Shown: piece by piece, positions 50,062-59,692 of the stretch
Position numbering within the stretch: position 1 is the first letter of the stretch
How the letters are laid out: each line of letters starts with the position of its first letter
Assembly (NCBI RefSeq): GCF_000733945.1
Contig: NZ_JPOL01000002.1
Location: 2,171,001 to 2,235,000 of the forward strand
DNA: 64,000 nucleotides
Direction: 5' to 3'
Source: Flavimarina sp. Hel_I_48
Lineage (GTDB): Bacteria; Bacteroidota; Bacteroidia; Flavobacteriales; Flavobacteriaceae
The notes under the pieces: model-generated
Told to the model about the DNA's origin: nothing
Databases searched by the model: none
Seen by the model: only the letters and a program-made list of their open reading frames with translations
Position numbers and translations under genes: made by a program

Positions 50062-51966
50062 ATGCAAAACACAATTGCCGAACGCATTTATGATTTTTTA
50101 AAAGGATTTCCCCCATTTCAGTTTATGGATGAGAAAAACCTGCTCATCATTGCCGGTGAGGTAAAGGTCATTTATTTAGAGAAAGACAAACCCATCTTCA
50201 AGGAAAACGAAGCAAACCACGGGATGTTCTATGTGGTAAAGGACGGTGCGGTACGCATTTTCAGAATAGAAAATAAAGAACCACAGATCGTTGATATTTG
50301 CGATGAAGGTGATCTGTTTGGGTTGCGGCCGCTGATCACTAAAGAAGATTATCAATCCTCAGCTTCGGCAAACGAAGAGAGCATATTGTATGGTATTCCC
50401 ATAGCTCTGTTTCTACCCATGGCGCTGGAAAATAAAAAGGTAAGCAACTTTTTGATCGCCAGTTTTGCCTCAAACGTAAGTGACCCGCGAGCACTGGAAA
50501 AAAGTGGTAAACTATTCACCGAATATTCCGTAGAGCGGGGCAGTGAGATTTTAGACCTGAAAAAAGCAAAATACACTAAAAATCCAGTCACCTGCGCACC
50601 AGAAATCTCCATTAAGGAAGCGGCAAATATCATGGTAAGCAAACATGTGGGCAGCATTGTGGTCATTAAGGACAAGAAACCCGTGGGAATGATCACTAAC
50701 CAGGATCTTAGGGATAAAATCGCAACAGGAATAAACAGTATAACAGAGCCGGTTACCCAGATCATGAGCGCGCCGGTAAAATGTTTTCAAAAAGGGCCCA
50801 CGGTATCCCAGGCCCAACTTATTATGCTTAAAAATGACATCAGTCATTTATGTATTACCCAGGATGGGACACCAGATACGGAGTTGCTGGGTCTTATCAC
50901 GCAGCAGGATATAGTAGTTTCTTTTGCCAATAATCCCATAGTGCTCCTTAAAGAGGTAAAACGGGCGGATAAACCTAATACGCTGCGCGAAATCAAGATC
51001 AAAACCGGAGAACTACTCAAAAAATACCTGGATCAAAACCTGCCGCTTTCCCAGATCTTAAATATCCTCAATGAGATAAACTATGCGATCACCGTACGCG
51101 CGATCGAGATTTCCCTAAAAAAGATGGAAACACCGGCACCGTGCAAATTTGCCTGGCTGGCACTGGGCAGTCAGGGGAGAAAGGAACAGACACTTACCAC
51201 AGATCAGGACAACGCGATCGTATTTGAGGACGTGCCCGCTGCAGATTATGAGGTAACCCAGGAATATTTTCTGGAGCTGGCGCGCCATGTTACACGCACA
51301 TTGCATAAAGTGGGCTACGCGTATTGTACGGCAGATATGATGGCCAGCAACCCGCGCTGGTGCCAATCCCTAAGTGAGTGGCAATCCCAGTTTACCCAAT
51401 GGATCACAAACCCCAGTCCAGAAAGTTTGTTGTTGTCTGCTATTTTCTTTGATTATAGTTATGTTTATGGAGATACGCCACTGGTCACTACGCTGTCTGA
51501 CCAAATTTTTGAAGTTTTGGACGGCAATACTTTCTTTTATCGCCATATGGCAAGGGACGCAACCAAGAGTCCGGCGTTGCTAGGATTCTTCCGTCAATTT
51601 CTGGTGGAGGAAAGCGGGGAGCACAAAGACTTTTTTGATATCAAGCAACGCGCATTGATGCCGCTTATAGATGCTGCACGCGTATTGAGCCTGCACCATA
51701 AACTACGCAATATCAACAATACCGCGGGACGTTTTGAACGTCTTGCAGAACTGGAAGAAAATAATAAGGAAGTTTATGAAAGCTGTAGCTATGCGTTTAA
51801 GGCACTTTTAAAATTCAGGACAAAACAGGGCTTGCTTCATGACGATTCTGGTCGTTTTATAGAACTTGCCAGTTTAAATAAAGCCGAAAAGCTGAAATTA
51901 AAAAGATGTTTTAGGCCTATACGGGATATTCAGGAAATACTTACCGTGCGCTATCAGTTAAAATAG
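50062..51966 (+). CDS. cNMP-binding/CBS/DUF294 nucleotidyltransferase-like signal protein
   Basis: 634 residues in four parts: cyclic-nucleotide-binding-like domain (~15-140), paired CBS domains (~170-295; VTCAPEISIKEAANIMV), a DUF294 nucleotidyltransferase-like domain (~330-470; GSQGRKEQTLTTDQD has the G-S and D-x-D motif of PolB-type NTases, Asp381/Asp383) and a DUF294 C-terminal helical domain (~490-634). These resemble GlnD-type PII uridylyltransferases. The protein likely senses a nucleotide and modifies a partner, unknown. It often occurs with the exonuclease that follows here, separated by a tandem-repeat spacer. Confidence 0.87.
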   Translation: MQNTIAERIYDFLKGFPPFQFMDEKNLLIIAGEVKVIYLEKDKPIFKENEANHGMFYVVKDGAVRIFRIENKEPQIVDICDEGDLFGLRPLITKEDYQSSASANEESILYGIPIALFLPMALENKKVSNFLIASFASNVSDPRALEKSGKLFTEYSVERGSEILDLKKAKYTKNPVTCAPEISIKEAANIMVSKHVGSIVVIKDKKPVGMITNQDLRDKIATGINSITEPVTQIMSAPVKCFQKGPTVSQAQLIMLKNDISHLCITQDGTPDTELLGLITQQDIVVSFANNPIVLLKEVKRADKPNTLREIKIKTGELLKKYLDQNLPLSQILNILNEINYAITVRAIEISLKKMETPAPCKFAWLALGSQGRKEQTLTTDQDNAIVFEDVPAADYEVTQEYFLELARHVTRTLHKVGYAYCTADMMASNPRWCQSLSEWQSQFTQWITNPSPESLLLSAIFFDYSYVYGDTPLVTTLSDQIFEVLDGNTFFYRHMARDATKSPALLGFFRQFLVEESGEHKDFFDIKQRALMPLIDAARVLSLHHKLRNINNTAGRFERLAELEENNKEVYESCSYAFKALLKFRTKQGLLHDDSGRFIELASLNKAEKLKLKRCFRPIRDIQEILTVRYQLK

Positions 51967-51997
51967 TTTTCTTTAAAAAGACGTAAGATTTAAGACA

Positions 51998-52032
51998 TTT
52001 GAAGTAGAATGGCTCGATAATTTTTAATTTTG
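51998..52032 (+). promoter_or_regulatory. Possible promoter abutting the heptamer array
   Basis: TAATTTTG (52025-52032) fits TAnnTTTG and ends on the first base of the repeat array. A TTTG lies at 51998-52001, with a 23-base spacer that is longer than normal. Confidence 0.35.
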
Positions 52033-52104
52033 TCCTAAGTCCTAAGTCCTAAGTCCTAAGTCCTAAGTCCTAAGTCCTAAGTCCTAAGTCCTAAGTCCTA
52101 AGTC
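52032..52104. repeat. Heptamer tandem repeat (GTCCTAA)n
   Basis: Ten complete, identical GTCCTAA units (52032-52101) plus GTC. The array lies in the 202-base spacer between the cNMP/CBS/DUF294 gene and the exonuclease gene, ending 64 bases before the exonuclease ATG. Perfect short arrays of this type change copy number by slippage. The rest of the spacer shows no other element. Confidence 0.97.
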
Positions 52105-52168
52105 TGGTTTTCTCAAATTAGATAAACGTATTGCTAGTTAGAAAAATCACCCTATAACCTCAAAAAGT

Positions 52169-52852
52169 ATGATAAAACTGCCATTTTTTGACCTTTTTAA
52201 TAGAAAATTGAAAAACGCTCCTGCTTTCTATAAAGACTATGCTGCTGCTTTTCAGGCAAAAAAGGTTAAGAATGCGCCACTTCATTCCCTTCGTTTTGTG
52301 GTTTTTGATACGGAAACAACCGGTCTGGATGTTCGCAATGATCGTATGCTCAGTATAGGCGCGATAGGAATTGAGGGAAATGTGATAAATGTGAGGGATA
52401 CTTATGAATATTATATCCATCAGGAGAAGTTTAAGGCTGAAACCGTTCCCGTACACGGTATTCTAAAACAGGGTAAACAAAAGCAAATTTCGGAAGAAGA
52501 TGCGGTAAAAGGATTTCTTAAATTTATAGGCAACAGCGTTTTGGTAGGTCATCATGTGGGTTTTGACCTGGCCATTATCAATTACGCATTAAAACGCCTG
52601 GGCGCGCCAAAACTTAAGAACAAAGCGCTGGATACAGGGATACTTTATAAAAAAACCATTCATCAGGTCAATATTCTCAATAAGGATAAGCAGTATAGTC
52701 TTGATGAACTTTGCGCAGATCTCAAAATAGAAAAAGCCGACAGGCACAAGGCAGCAGGTGATGCCTTTATCACAGCACTTGCATTTCTAAAGATAAGAGG
52801 TAGGCTTGACGTAAAAGGGCAACTGACCTATAAACATTTAACAAGGGGGTAA
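52169..52852 (+). CDS. DEDDh 3'-5' exonuclease, DNA polymerase III epsilon-like
   Basis: 227 residues. VVFDTETTGLD has Asp47 and Glu49 of exonuclease motif I; HHVGFDLAIINYAL carries motif II Asp; and DRHKAAGDAFITA has the motif III His and Asp of the DEDDh type. A ~40-residue N-terminal extension precedes the domain. It degrades or proofreads 3' ends; the in vivo substrate is unknown. It belongs to the same conserved pair as the upstream DUF294 gene, so it might be regulated by it. It converges with the following genes. Confidence 0.85.
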   Translation: MIKLPFFDLFNRKLKNAPAFYKDYAAAFQAKKVKNAPLHSLRFVVFDTETTGLDVRNDRMLSIGAIGIEGNVINVRDTYEYYIHQEKFKAETVPVHGILKQGKQKQISEEDAVKGFLKFIGNSVLVGHHVGFDLAIINYALKRLGAPKLKNKALDTGILYKKTIHQVNILNKDKQYSLDELCADLKIEKADRHKAAGDAFITALAFLKIRGRLDVKGQLTYKHLTRG

Positions 52853-52915
52853 AATTTTTGAAGACAATGCGTTGTAGGAAATAGCTTTTTTTGCCTAAAT
52901 TCAGGGTGATTTTGA

Positions 52916-53497
52916 CTAATTTGTGGTGTTTCTTGAAGAAAATGCTTTTAATAACCGCTGCTTGGCATCATTCGTTTTCAAAAAAGGTTCTTCTTTTTCC
53001 TCCCTAAGTTGTTTTATTTTCGCAGAAAAAGGAACGCGATCCTCAGTAATCAAACGATTGAGTTGGTTATCAAAGCACGTATAGAGCATCTTGTTTAAAG
53101 GGGTTTTTATCCCCAGATCGTTAAAACGTGCAATAAGTTTTTTACTGGTAGATAAAAATAACTGGGGATGCCCGGAGAGACTTTCCACTGCATGGTCAAA
53201 AAAATCAAGGACAGCAGTCCCATTCCTTTCTTCCATACTTAAGGAATTTTTTTTATCACTTTTGTCCGTTTGGAAAAACCATAAATGCTTTGATATAAAG
53301 GAGGCTTTACTGGTGGTTGATAAATAGTACACATCAAGCCCCAGACGCGTACCTATTAAAAAAACATTTTCCCCAAGGGCACGCGTCAGGAAATTCAGAA
53401 AAGCGTATTCTTCACTGGGCAAAAGTAACTTTTTGCCCGTGTAGCCCCGATTTCTAAATCTTACCGATTGCAATTCCTTTATGGGTGCCTCAATCAT
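52916..53497 (-). CDS. Hypothetical protein coupled to an ankyrin protein
   Basis: 193 residues, soluble, no signal or membrane segment. I do not recognise a family. The sequence is Lys/Arg-rich at the C-terminus, has beta-strand stretches in the first half (NVFLIGTRLGLDVYYLSTT) and helices later. Its start codon overlaps the end of the ankyrin gene (ATGA, 53494-53497), so translation is coupled. Function unknown. Confidence 0.6.
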   Translation of the reverse strand: MIEAPIKELQSVRFRNRGYTGKKLLLPSEEYAFLNFLTRALGENVFLIGTRLGLDVYYLSTTSKASFISKHLWFFQTDKSDKKNSLSMEERNGTAVLDFFDHAVESLSGHPQLFLSTSKKLIARFNDLGIKTPLNKMLYTCFDNQLNRLITEDRVPFSAKIKQLREEKEEPFLKTNDAKQRLLKAFSSRNTTN

Positions 53498-53964
53498 TTT
53501 TCGAATATATTGACGATATCTTTAAGTCCCTGCATTTTTGCATGATCTACAGCTTTAAGTCCCCTGGAGTCCTTTAGTTCAGGATCAGCTCCATTTTGAA
53601 GCAGCAATTGTATAATATCTTTTTGGTTGAATGTAGCCGCATAGATCAACGCTGTAGCGCCATTGAAGTTTTGCACATTAACGTCTGCTCCTTTTTGAAT
53701 GAGCATTTTAGCAATTTCTGGATAGCCTTTAAAACATACGCCCATAAGTGCGGTGTTTCCAGAAGCATCTTTAGCATTAATGGTACCTTCCCGTTGCATT
53801 AAAACTTCGGCAATAGTCATATGGCCATAATAGGTTGCCAGGAGCAGGGGTGTAGAGCCACGCGCATCCTTTTCATGAATAAGCTCTGGGTTTTCATTTA
53901 AAAGTGATTCTACCTGAGCGGTCTCTCCTATGCGTATAGCGTCGAATAATTGATCTGTTTTCAT
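53494..53964 (-). CDS. Ankyrin-repeat protein
   Basis: 156 residues comprising about four to five ankyrin repeats, seen as GSTPLLLATYYGHMTIAEVL, GNTALMGVCFKGYPEIAKML, GATALIYAATFNQKDIIQLL and GADPELKDSRGLKAVDHA. No signal peptide, so cytosolic. Ankyrin repeats bind proteins; small bacterial ones often inhibit or shield a partner. The overlapping downstream gene is the obvious candidate partner. Confidence 0.85.
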   Translation of the reverse strand: MKTDQLFDAIRIGETAQVESLLNENPELIHEKDARGSTPLLLATYYGHMTIAEVLMQREGTINAKDASGNTALMGVCFKGYPEIAKMLIQKGADVNVQNFNGATALIYAATFNQKDIIQLLLQNGADPELKDSRGLKAVDHAKMQGLKDIVNIFEK

Positions 53965-54137
53965 AATTTTAAAAGTAGCATAAAATATATTAAATACGTC
54001 ATGCGTGGTATCACTTTAGTCTATTTGGTCATTGTCTAATTTAAGAAAGATACTCTTAATTTTGAGTTGGCAGTACCAATAAACTTCCAATTTTCACTTC
54101 GGAATACCTATTTTAGCCTGCAAAAGCCCAATTATTT

Positions 54138-55286
54138 ATGAAAATTCATCTTTTAGGAATATTACTGTTTGTTTTTTACGCTGGCGTTTACGCTCAGGAA
54201 AGCTATTTTCCAGAATCTGGACCCAATTGGGAAAAGCATTCCGCTAAAGAAGCGGGCATAACTGCCAAAGATCTTCAGGAAGCCATTGATTTTGCCGAAG
54301 CAAATGAGTATACCGGTTCTCGGGATTTGCGACAAGCTATTCTCGAAGGTTTTGAACATGAACCCTTTCACGATATACAAGGACCAACAAAAAAACGGGG
54401 AGGCCCGGCCGGGATGATTATCAAAAATGGTTATCTGGTTGCGTCCTGGGGCGATACGCATCGCGTTGATATGACCTTTAGTGTTACAAAAAGTTTTCTT
54501 TCTACGGTTGCCGGTCTTGCCGTGGATGAGCAGATTATAGGATCAGTCAATGATTCGGTTTCCAGCTATGTATGGGATGGAACTTTTGACGGCGAGCACA
54601 ACGCTGGGGTAAGTTGGAAGCATCTATTACAGCAAAATTCTGACTGGAGCGGTTCGCTCTGGGGCAGTGCAGACTGGGCAGACCGGCCACCAAAAGAGGG
54701 CGGACTGGACGATTGGCGCTATAGGGAACTAAACAAACCGGGAACTGTTTTTGAATACAATGATGTGCGCGTAAACGTGTTGGCCTACGCCCTTACCAAT
54801 GTATGGCGCAAACCTTTGCCTGTGATCTTGAAAGAAAAAATTATGGACCCTATTGGCGCTTCTACCACCTGGCGCTGGTACGGTTATGATGATGCTTTTA
54901 CCATAATAGATGGTCTAAATATGCAATCGGTCACAGGTGGTGGCCATTCTGGTGGGGGAATGTTTATTAGCACGGAAGATATGGCGCGCTTTGGCCTATT
55001 GTTTTTAAATAATGGTAACTGGAAAGGTAAACAGCTTCTTTCCGAAAGATGGATAAAGGAGGCCATTCAACCTTCCCGGCCCAATGTGAATTATGGCTAT
55101 ATGTGGTGGATAAACAAACAAGGTCCTCGTCACTGGGAAGGCGTTTCAGAAGATATTTATTATGCGGCAGGTTTTGGCGGTAATTTTATTGTTGTTGATA
55201 AAGCAAACGATCTGGTGGTGGTATTGCGCTGGTTAGAGCCATCAAAAATTGAAAATTTTATGCAATTATTAGGCAAAGCGCTATAA
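54138..55286 (+). CDS. Exported serine hydrolase, class C beta-lactamase-like
   Basis: 382 residues. Signal peptide to ~20 (VYAQ). The nucleophile Ser115 lies in SVTK (S-x-x-K), with Lys118 as base; EYNDVRVN supplies the Tyr motif; and GGGHSGGG lies where the third motif of the fold falls. This is the penicillin-binding/class C beta-lactamase superfamily, including esterases and D-amino peptidases. Nearby HTG/KTG-type box is not obvious, so true beta-lactamase activity is unlikely. Probably an esterase or peptidase in the periplasm. Confidence 0.82.
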   Translation: MKIHLLGILLFVFYAGVYAQESYFPESGPNWEKHSAKEAGITAKDLQEAIDFAEANEYTGSRDLRQAILEGFEHEPFHDIQGPTKKRGGPAGMIIKNGYLVASWGDTHRVDMTFSVTKSFLSTVAGLAVDEQIIGSVNDSVSSYVWDGTFDGEHNAGVSWKHLLQQNSDWSGSLWGSADWADRPPKEGGLDDWRYRELNKPGTVFEYNDVRVNVLAYALTNVWRKPLPVILKEKIMDPIGASTTWRWYGYDDAFTIIDGLNMQSVTGGGHSGGGMFISTEDMARFGLLFLNNGNWKGKQLLSERWIKEAIQPSRPNVNYGYMWWINKQGPRHWEGVSEDIYYAAGFGGNFIVVDKANDLVVVLRWLEPSKIENFMQLLGKAL

Positions 55287-55385
55287 ACCGCAAGCTAATC
55301 TTTAGGCGCTACAGGATTAAAAAGCATGTTAAATGCGAACTGTCAGAGGACAGGTTTTTTTAAATTTGATTTAAAATTAAAGACA

Positions 55386-55895
55386 ATGAGTTCAAATATA
55401 GAAGCCTGGTTAGAGAAAGATACTCTGGCCTCAAATGTAAGTAGGGGATTAATTTCTGGTGTATTGGGAGGTCTTGCTGGCACTATGGTAAAAGTGGCCA
55501 TTGAGCAGGTTTTGCCCGTTAGAAGACCTGATACAAAATCTGCACAATTAAAAATGGTAGATGAACTTTCGGTAGTGGTGACCGGTGAACCCATAAGTGC
55601 GAATAATAAAGAGCTGGCAGAGCAATTTGTAAATTTCCCCTTTGGGGCAAGTATAGGCGCGACCTACGGCTATGGCAAGCGTGACGATATGGAAACAAGT
55701 CTTTTTGATGGCGCAATGCTGGGCGCCAGCACTTGGGTGGGTACACATGAAACCTCTTTGCCCATGCTGGGTTTAAAAGAAAAACCAGAAGATATCCCGA
55801 TGAAACTTCAGGCGAACGAACTTATAGCGCATGTAGCCTTTGGCCTTACTGCAGAAGTAGTGCGTGCATTTGTTGCCAGAAAGTTGAGGGAGTAA
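55386..55895 (+). CDS. YagU-family (DUF1440) membrane protein
   Basis: 169 residues matching YagU-like proteins, small inner-membrane proteins linked in E. coli to acid resistance. SRGLISGVLGGLAGTMVKVAIE is the first hydrophobic segment, FGASIGATYGYG the second, and GAMLGASTWVGTHETSLPMLG and HVAFGLTAEVVRAF follow. An upstream in-frame start is non-hydrophobic and non-family, so the ATG at 55386 is chosen. No evident operon partner. Confidence 0.75.
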   Translation: MSSNIEAWLEKDTLASNVSRGLISGVLGGLAGTMVKVAIEQVLPVRRPDTKSAQLKMVDELSVVVTGEPISANNKELAEQFVNFPFGASIGATYGYGKRDDMETSLFDGAMLGASTWVGTHETSLPMLGLKEKPEDIPMKLQANELIAHVAFGLTAEVVRAFVARKLRE

Positions 55896-55931
55896 AATTT
55901 TTGGTGTTGACCAAATCAATTTAGCTTTAGG

Positions 55932-55963
55932 TTTGAGAAGCTGTGCAGTAAAAATTATCTTTG
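55932..55963 (+). promoter_or_regulatory. asnS promoter
   Basis: TTTG (55932-55935), 20-base spacer, TATCTTTG (55956-55963): both elements fit the Bacteroidota -33/-7 consensus. The ATG is 17 bases beyond. Confidence 0.65.
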
Positions 55964-55980
55964 CGCATATAGCATAGATA

Positions 55981-57423
55981 ATGATACAGAAAAACATACA
56001 ATATATACTGGGCCAGGAGCCCAGACAACAGGAACTTGAAATTAAGGGATGGGTACGCTCGTTTAGGGCAAATCGATTTATAGCCCTTAATGATGGTTCT
56101 ACAATAAATAACCTGCAGTGCGTAGTAGATTTTGAGCAGACAGATGACGCGTTGCTCAAGCGTATTACGGTGGGCGCCGCTATTGCGGTAAAAGGCAATC
56201 TGGTAGAAAGCCAGGGCGGCGGACAGGCAGTTGAGGTCGCGGCTATCGAAATTACAATCCTGGGCGATGCTGATCCCGAAGAAGTAAAACGCACCATTTT
56301 ACAGCCTAAAAGGCACAGTCTTGAGAAATTGAGGGAGCAGGCTCATTTACGCGTGCGCACAAACACTTTTGGTGCGGTGATGCGTTTGCGCTCTAAACTT
56401 TCTTACGCCATTCACCATTATTTTCAGGAAAACGGTTACTTTAATGTACATACGCCGGTAATTACCGGGAGTGATGCAGAAGGTGCTGGCGAAATGTTTA
56501 AGGTAACCGCGATGGATCTAAAAAATCCCCATAAAAATGAGGATGGAACTGTGGATTTCAAGAAGGATTTCTTCGGAAAAGAGACAAATTTGACAGTTTC
56601 TGGTCAGCTGGAAGCAGAGACTTTTGCCATGGGTCTGGGCAAGGTGTATACTTTTGGCCCAACATTTAGGGCAGAAAATAGTAATACTTCACGTCATTTG
56701 GCCGAATTCTGGATGATAGAACCAGAAATGGCGTTTTGTGATCTTGACGGAAATATGGATCTCGCGGAAGATTTTATTCAGTTTGTAATTAAATACGCAT
56801 TGGAGCACTGTCAGGACGATCTTGAATTTCTGGAACAGCGCTTAATAGATGAAGATAAGTCAAAGCCCGCGGCAGAACGCGCGCCCATGAAGTTGCGTGA
56901 AAAGCTGAGCTTTGTACTTGAAAACAACTTTAAAAGGGTAAGTTATACCGAGGCCATTGACATCCTTAAAAATTCCAAACCAAACAAGAAAAAACAATTT
57001 AAGTACCCCATCGAGGAATGGGGAGCTGATCTACAGAGCGAACATGAGCGCTACCTGGTAGAAAAACATTTTAAATGTCCGGTAATTTTGTTTGACTATC
57101 CTGCAAAAATAAAGGCGTTTTACATGCGTCTCAATGATGATCAAAAAACGGTGCGGGCGATGGACATTTTATTTCCCGGTATAGGTGAGATCGTAGGAGG
57201 TTCTCAACGGGAAGAGCGCCTGGAAGTGCTACAGGAGAAAATGAAAGCCCTTGATATTTCTGAAAAGGAATTATGGTGGTATCTTGATACCCGTAGATTT
57301 GGTACTTGTGTACACAGTGGCTTTGGTCTTGGTTTTGAACGTCTGGTATTGTTTGTTACCGGTATGAGCAATATACGTGACGTGATCCCATATCCCAGGT
57401 TTCCACAAAATGCAGAATTTTAA
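55981..57423 (+). CDS. asnS: Asparaginyl-tRNA synthetase
   Basis: 480-residue class II synthetase. OB-fold anticodon domain (~15-115; [20 protein letters not shown]), motif 2 in [20 protein letters not shown], and motif 3 in [20 protein letters not shown]. It charges tRNA-Asn. FRAEN and the C-terminal [11 protein letters not shown] separate it from aspartyl enzymes. Length is standard. It is followed by rpoN, an order common in this family. Confidence 0.96.
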   Translation: MIQKNIQYILGQEPRQQELEIKGWVRSFRANRFIALNDGSTINNLQCVVDFEQTDDALLKRITVGAAIAVKGNLVESQGGGQAVEVAAIEITILGDADPEEVKRTILQPKRHSLEKLREQAHLRVRTNTFGAVMRLRSKLSYAIHHYFQENGYFNVHTPVITGSDAEGAGEMFKVTAMDLKNPHKNEDGTVDFKKDFFGKETNLTVSGQLEAETFAMGLGKVYTFGPTFRAENSNTSRHLAEFWMIEPEMAFCDLDGNMDLAEDFIQFVIKYALEHCQDDLEFLEQRLIDEDKSKPAAERAPMKLREKLSFVLENNFKRVSYTEAIDILKNSKPNKKKQFKYPIEEWGADLQSEHERYLVEKHFKCPVILFDYPAKIKAFYMRLNDDQKTVRAMDILFPGIGEIVGGSQREERLEVLQEKMKALDISEKELWWYLDTRRFGTCVHSGFGLGFERLVLFVTGMSNIRDVIPYPRFPQNAEF

Positions 57424-57578
57424 ACTGAAATAGGTTTTTTATCGTATATCGGTGTGGTATATGAGTAGGAAGATAGCCACGTATTTTAATGCTTAAAAGC
57501 TTTCTTACCCGTTAACCGCTACAGCACATGTAAATTTTAGTGCTTATTTGTCTATTTTTGTATTATTATAGCTGATTT

Positions 57579-59033
57579 ATGCTCAAACAACAATTAAACT
57601 TCAAGCTTTCCCAGAAGCTCTCGCCGCAGCAGATCCAGTTGATGAAACTGATTCAATTGCCTACTCAGGCATTTGAACAGCGCGTAAAGCAGGAGTTAGA
57701 GGAAAACCCCGCACTTGATTCCGGCAAAGAGGAAGCAAATGACGAATTTGAAGAGTTTGATAATACAGATCAGGAAGAGCAGGATTCTGAATCTATAGAA
57801 ACCGAGATTAACGTAGATGATTATTTATCTGATGATGAGATACCCAGTTATCGCTTAAATGCAAGCAATTACAGTGCAGATGATGAGGACAAGCAGATCC
57901 CCTATGCTTCTGGTACTTCTTTCACACAATACCTACAAGGCCAGCTAAATACATTTCGGCTTGATGAAGAGGAGCTGCAAATCGCTAAATTTTTAATAGG
58001 TAGTGTTGATGAGAGCGGTTATTTAAGACGTTCTATGGCAGATATTGTAGATGATATGGCTTTTACCCAAAACATCTATACTTCGGTTGATAAAATAGAG
58101 CGCATATTGATGCTTGTTCAAACCCTTGATCCCGCAGGAGTAGGTGCACGCGGATTAGAAGAGTGTCTTTTGATTCAATTAAAGCGCAGGGAGGCTACAG
58201 AGTCTGTTAGTCTTGCAATTGATATCCTGGAGAATGCGTTTGACCATTTCACAAAAAAGCATTACGCCAAACTAATTTCCAAATTCAATATCACCGAAGA
58301 TCAGCTGCGCAATGCTATTGAAGAAATAGAACATCTTAACCCTAAACCTGGAAGTTCCTATAGCAGTAATTCCCGTATTGTGGAACACGTTGTCCCAGAT
58401 TTTACCATTCGCATTGCAGATGGGGAACTTGACTTAAGCCTGAATGGCAGGAACGCGCCGCAAATGCACGTTTCAAGGGAATACAGTGATATGCTAAAAG
58501 GGTATAAAGCTTCTAAAGAGAAAAGCAAATCGCAAAAAGACGCGGTTATGTTTATTAAGCAAAAGCTAGATTCGGCAAAATGGTTCATTGAGGCTATAAA
58601 ACAGCGCCAGCAGACTCTTTTTGTTACCATGAGCGCGATCATGAACTATCAGGAAGAATATTTTCTAACCGGGGATGAACGTAACCTGCGCCCCATGATC
58701 CTCAAAGATATTGCAGAGGAGATCGATATGGACGTTTCTACGGTTTCGCGTGTAGCCAACAGTAAATATGTGGATACACCCTACGGAACTAAACTGATAA
58801 AAGTTTTTTTTAGTGAAAGTATGACCAATGATCAGGGAGAAGAAGTGTCTACCCGCGAGATCAAAAAAATACTGGAAATTACCATTCAGGAAGAAAACAA
58901 GCGTAAACCGCTTACCGATGATAAACTCGCTAAGATTTTGAAAGAAAAGGGCTATCCCATAGCAAGAAGAACTGTGGCAAAATATAGGGAGCAACTAGAT
59001 GTTCCCGTAGCGCGTTTGCGCAAAGAAATATAA
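57579..59033 (+). CDS. rpoN: RNA polymerase sigma-54 factor
   Basis: 484 residues. Region I (LKQQLNFKLSQKLSPQQIQLMKLIQLP) is the activator-responding segment, followed by an acidic region II, the core-binding region, a helix-turn-helix (DIAEEIDMDVSTVSRVANSKYV) and the RpoN box ARRTVAKYRE near the end. It recognises -24/-12 promoters and needs AAA+ activators, none of which is in this window. A -7 box TATTTTTG (57553-57560) lies 18 bases before the ATG. Confidence 0.96.
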   Translation: MLKQQLNFKLSQKLSPQQIQLMKLIQLPTQAFEQRVKQELEENPALDSGKEEANDEFEEFDNTDQEEQDSESIETEINVDDYLSDDEIPSYRLNASNYSADDEDKQIPYASGTSFTQYLQGQLNTFRLDEEELQIAKFLIGSVDESGYLRRSMADIVDDMAFTQNIYTSVDKIERILMLVQTLDPAGVGARGLEECLLIQLKRREATESVSLAIDILENAFDHFTKKHYAKLISKFNITEDQLRNAIEEIEHLNPKPGSSYSSNSRIVEHVVPDFTIRIADGELDLSLNGRNAPQMHVSREYSDMLKGYKASKEKSKSQKDAVMFIKQKLDSAKWFIEAIKQRQQTLFVTMSAIMNYQEEYFLTGDERNLRPMILKDIAEEIDMDVSTVSRVANSKYVDTPYGTKLIKVFFSESMTNDQGEEVSTREIKKILEITIQEENKRKPLTDDKLAKILKEKGYPIARRTVAKYREQLDVPVARLRKEI

Positions 59034-59041
59034 AAAGAACT

Positions 59042-59049
59042 TACTTTTG
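59042..59049 (+). promoter_or_regulatory. -7 box of the membrane protein gene after rpoN
   Basis: TACTTTTG fits TAnnTTTG, starting 8 bases after the rpoN stop and 40 bases before the next ATG. It suggests an own promoter for the membrane protein gene. Confidence 0.4.
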
Positions 59050-59089
59050 TAGGGCATTAGTTGATTTAAATCAGAATCTTACGTTAATA

Positions 59090-59692
59090 ATGAAATACTT
59101 TTTGAGGTCTTTTTCGTACGTATTTCATCCTATATTTATGCCTCTTCTGGGCACTGTCCTTTATTTTAAGATTACCCCTAAATTCATCCCGGAGAGCTTT
59201 TTGTATGCCAAATTAATGGCAATTTCTATTCTCACGATTATAGTACCAAGTTTGTTTTATTTTATGCTCCGTAATTTGGGGAGGATAGATAGTATTTTTG
59301 TTGAAAATATAAAACAACGCAGGACTCCTTTATTCTTTCAGGTAATACTTACAGGAATCGTTCTTTTTATAGTTGTAAAGGGATATGAATTTCCTGAGCT
59401 TTATTACTTTTTCCTGGGAATACTTGTTTCAGCTATTATTGCCTTTTTAGCGTCGCTGCTGCGTTATAAATTAAGTCTGCACATGGTAGGTATTGCAGGA
59501 GTTCTTTTCTTTATAATAGCGCTTAGTATGCATTATGGCAGCAATCTTCTTATGGCTATTGGAGTACTCTTTTTTATTACGGGTGCGATTGCTTCCTCCA
59601 GATTAGAGCAGAAAGCACATTCATCTTCTGAATTATTTATGGGAATGGTAATAGGTGCGCTGCCTCAATTAGGATTATTGTTTTTCTTATAG
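59090..59692 (+). CDS. Multi-spanning inner-membrane protein of unknown function
   Basis: 200 residues with five or six hydrophobic segments (MAISILTIIVPSLFYFML; FFQVILTGIVLFIVV; YYFFLGILVSAIIAFLASLL; MVGIAGVLFFIIALSM; LLMAIGVLFFITGAI). Conserved-looking polar parts are NIKQRRTPLF between early helices and SSRLEQKAHSSSELFMGMV before the last, which loosely recall phosphatase (PAP2) arrangements but lack that family's full motif. It follows rpoN, and its last six bases overlap the opposite-strand barrel gene. Confidence 0.6.
   Translation: MKYFLRSFSYVFHPIFMPLLGTVLYFKITPKFIPESFLYAKLMAISILTIIVPSLFYFMLRNLGRIDSIFVENIKQRRTPLFFQVILTGIVLFIVVKGYEFPELYYFFLGILVSAIIAFLASLLRYKLSLHMVGIAGVLFFIIALSMHYGSNLLMAIGVLFFITGAIASSRLEQKAHSSSELFMGMVIGALPQLGLLFFL

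Noticed and set aside
52032..52104. CRISPR array
   Set aside because: Units are seven bases with no spacers and no cas gene is present; it is a simple tandem repeat.
54138..55286. True class C beta-lactamase and antibiotic resistance
   Set aside because: SxxK and Tyr motifs exist, but no clear KTG box was seen and the protein fits the broader serine hydrolase group.
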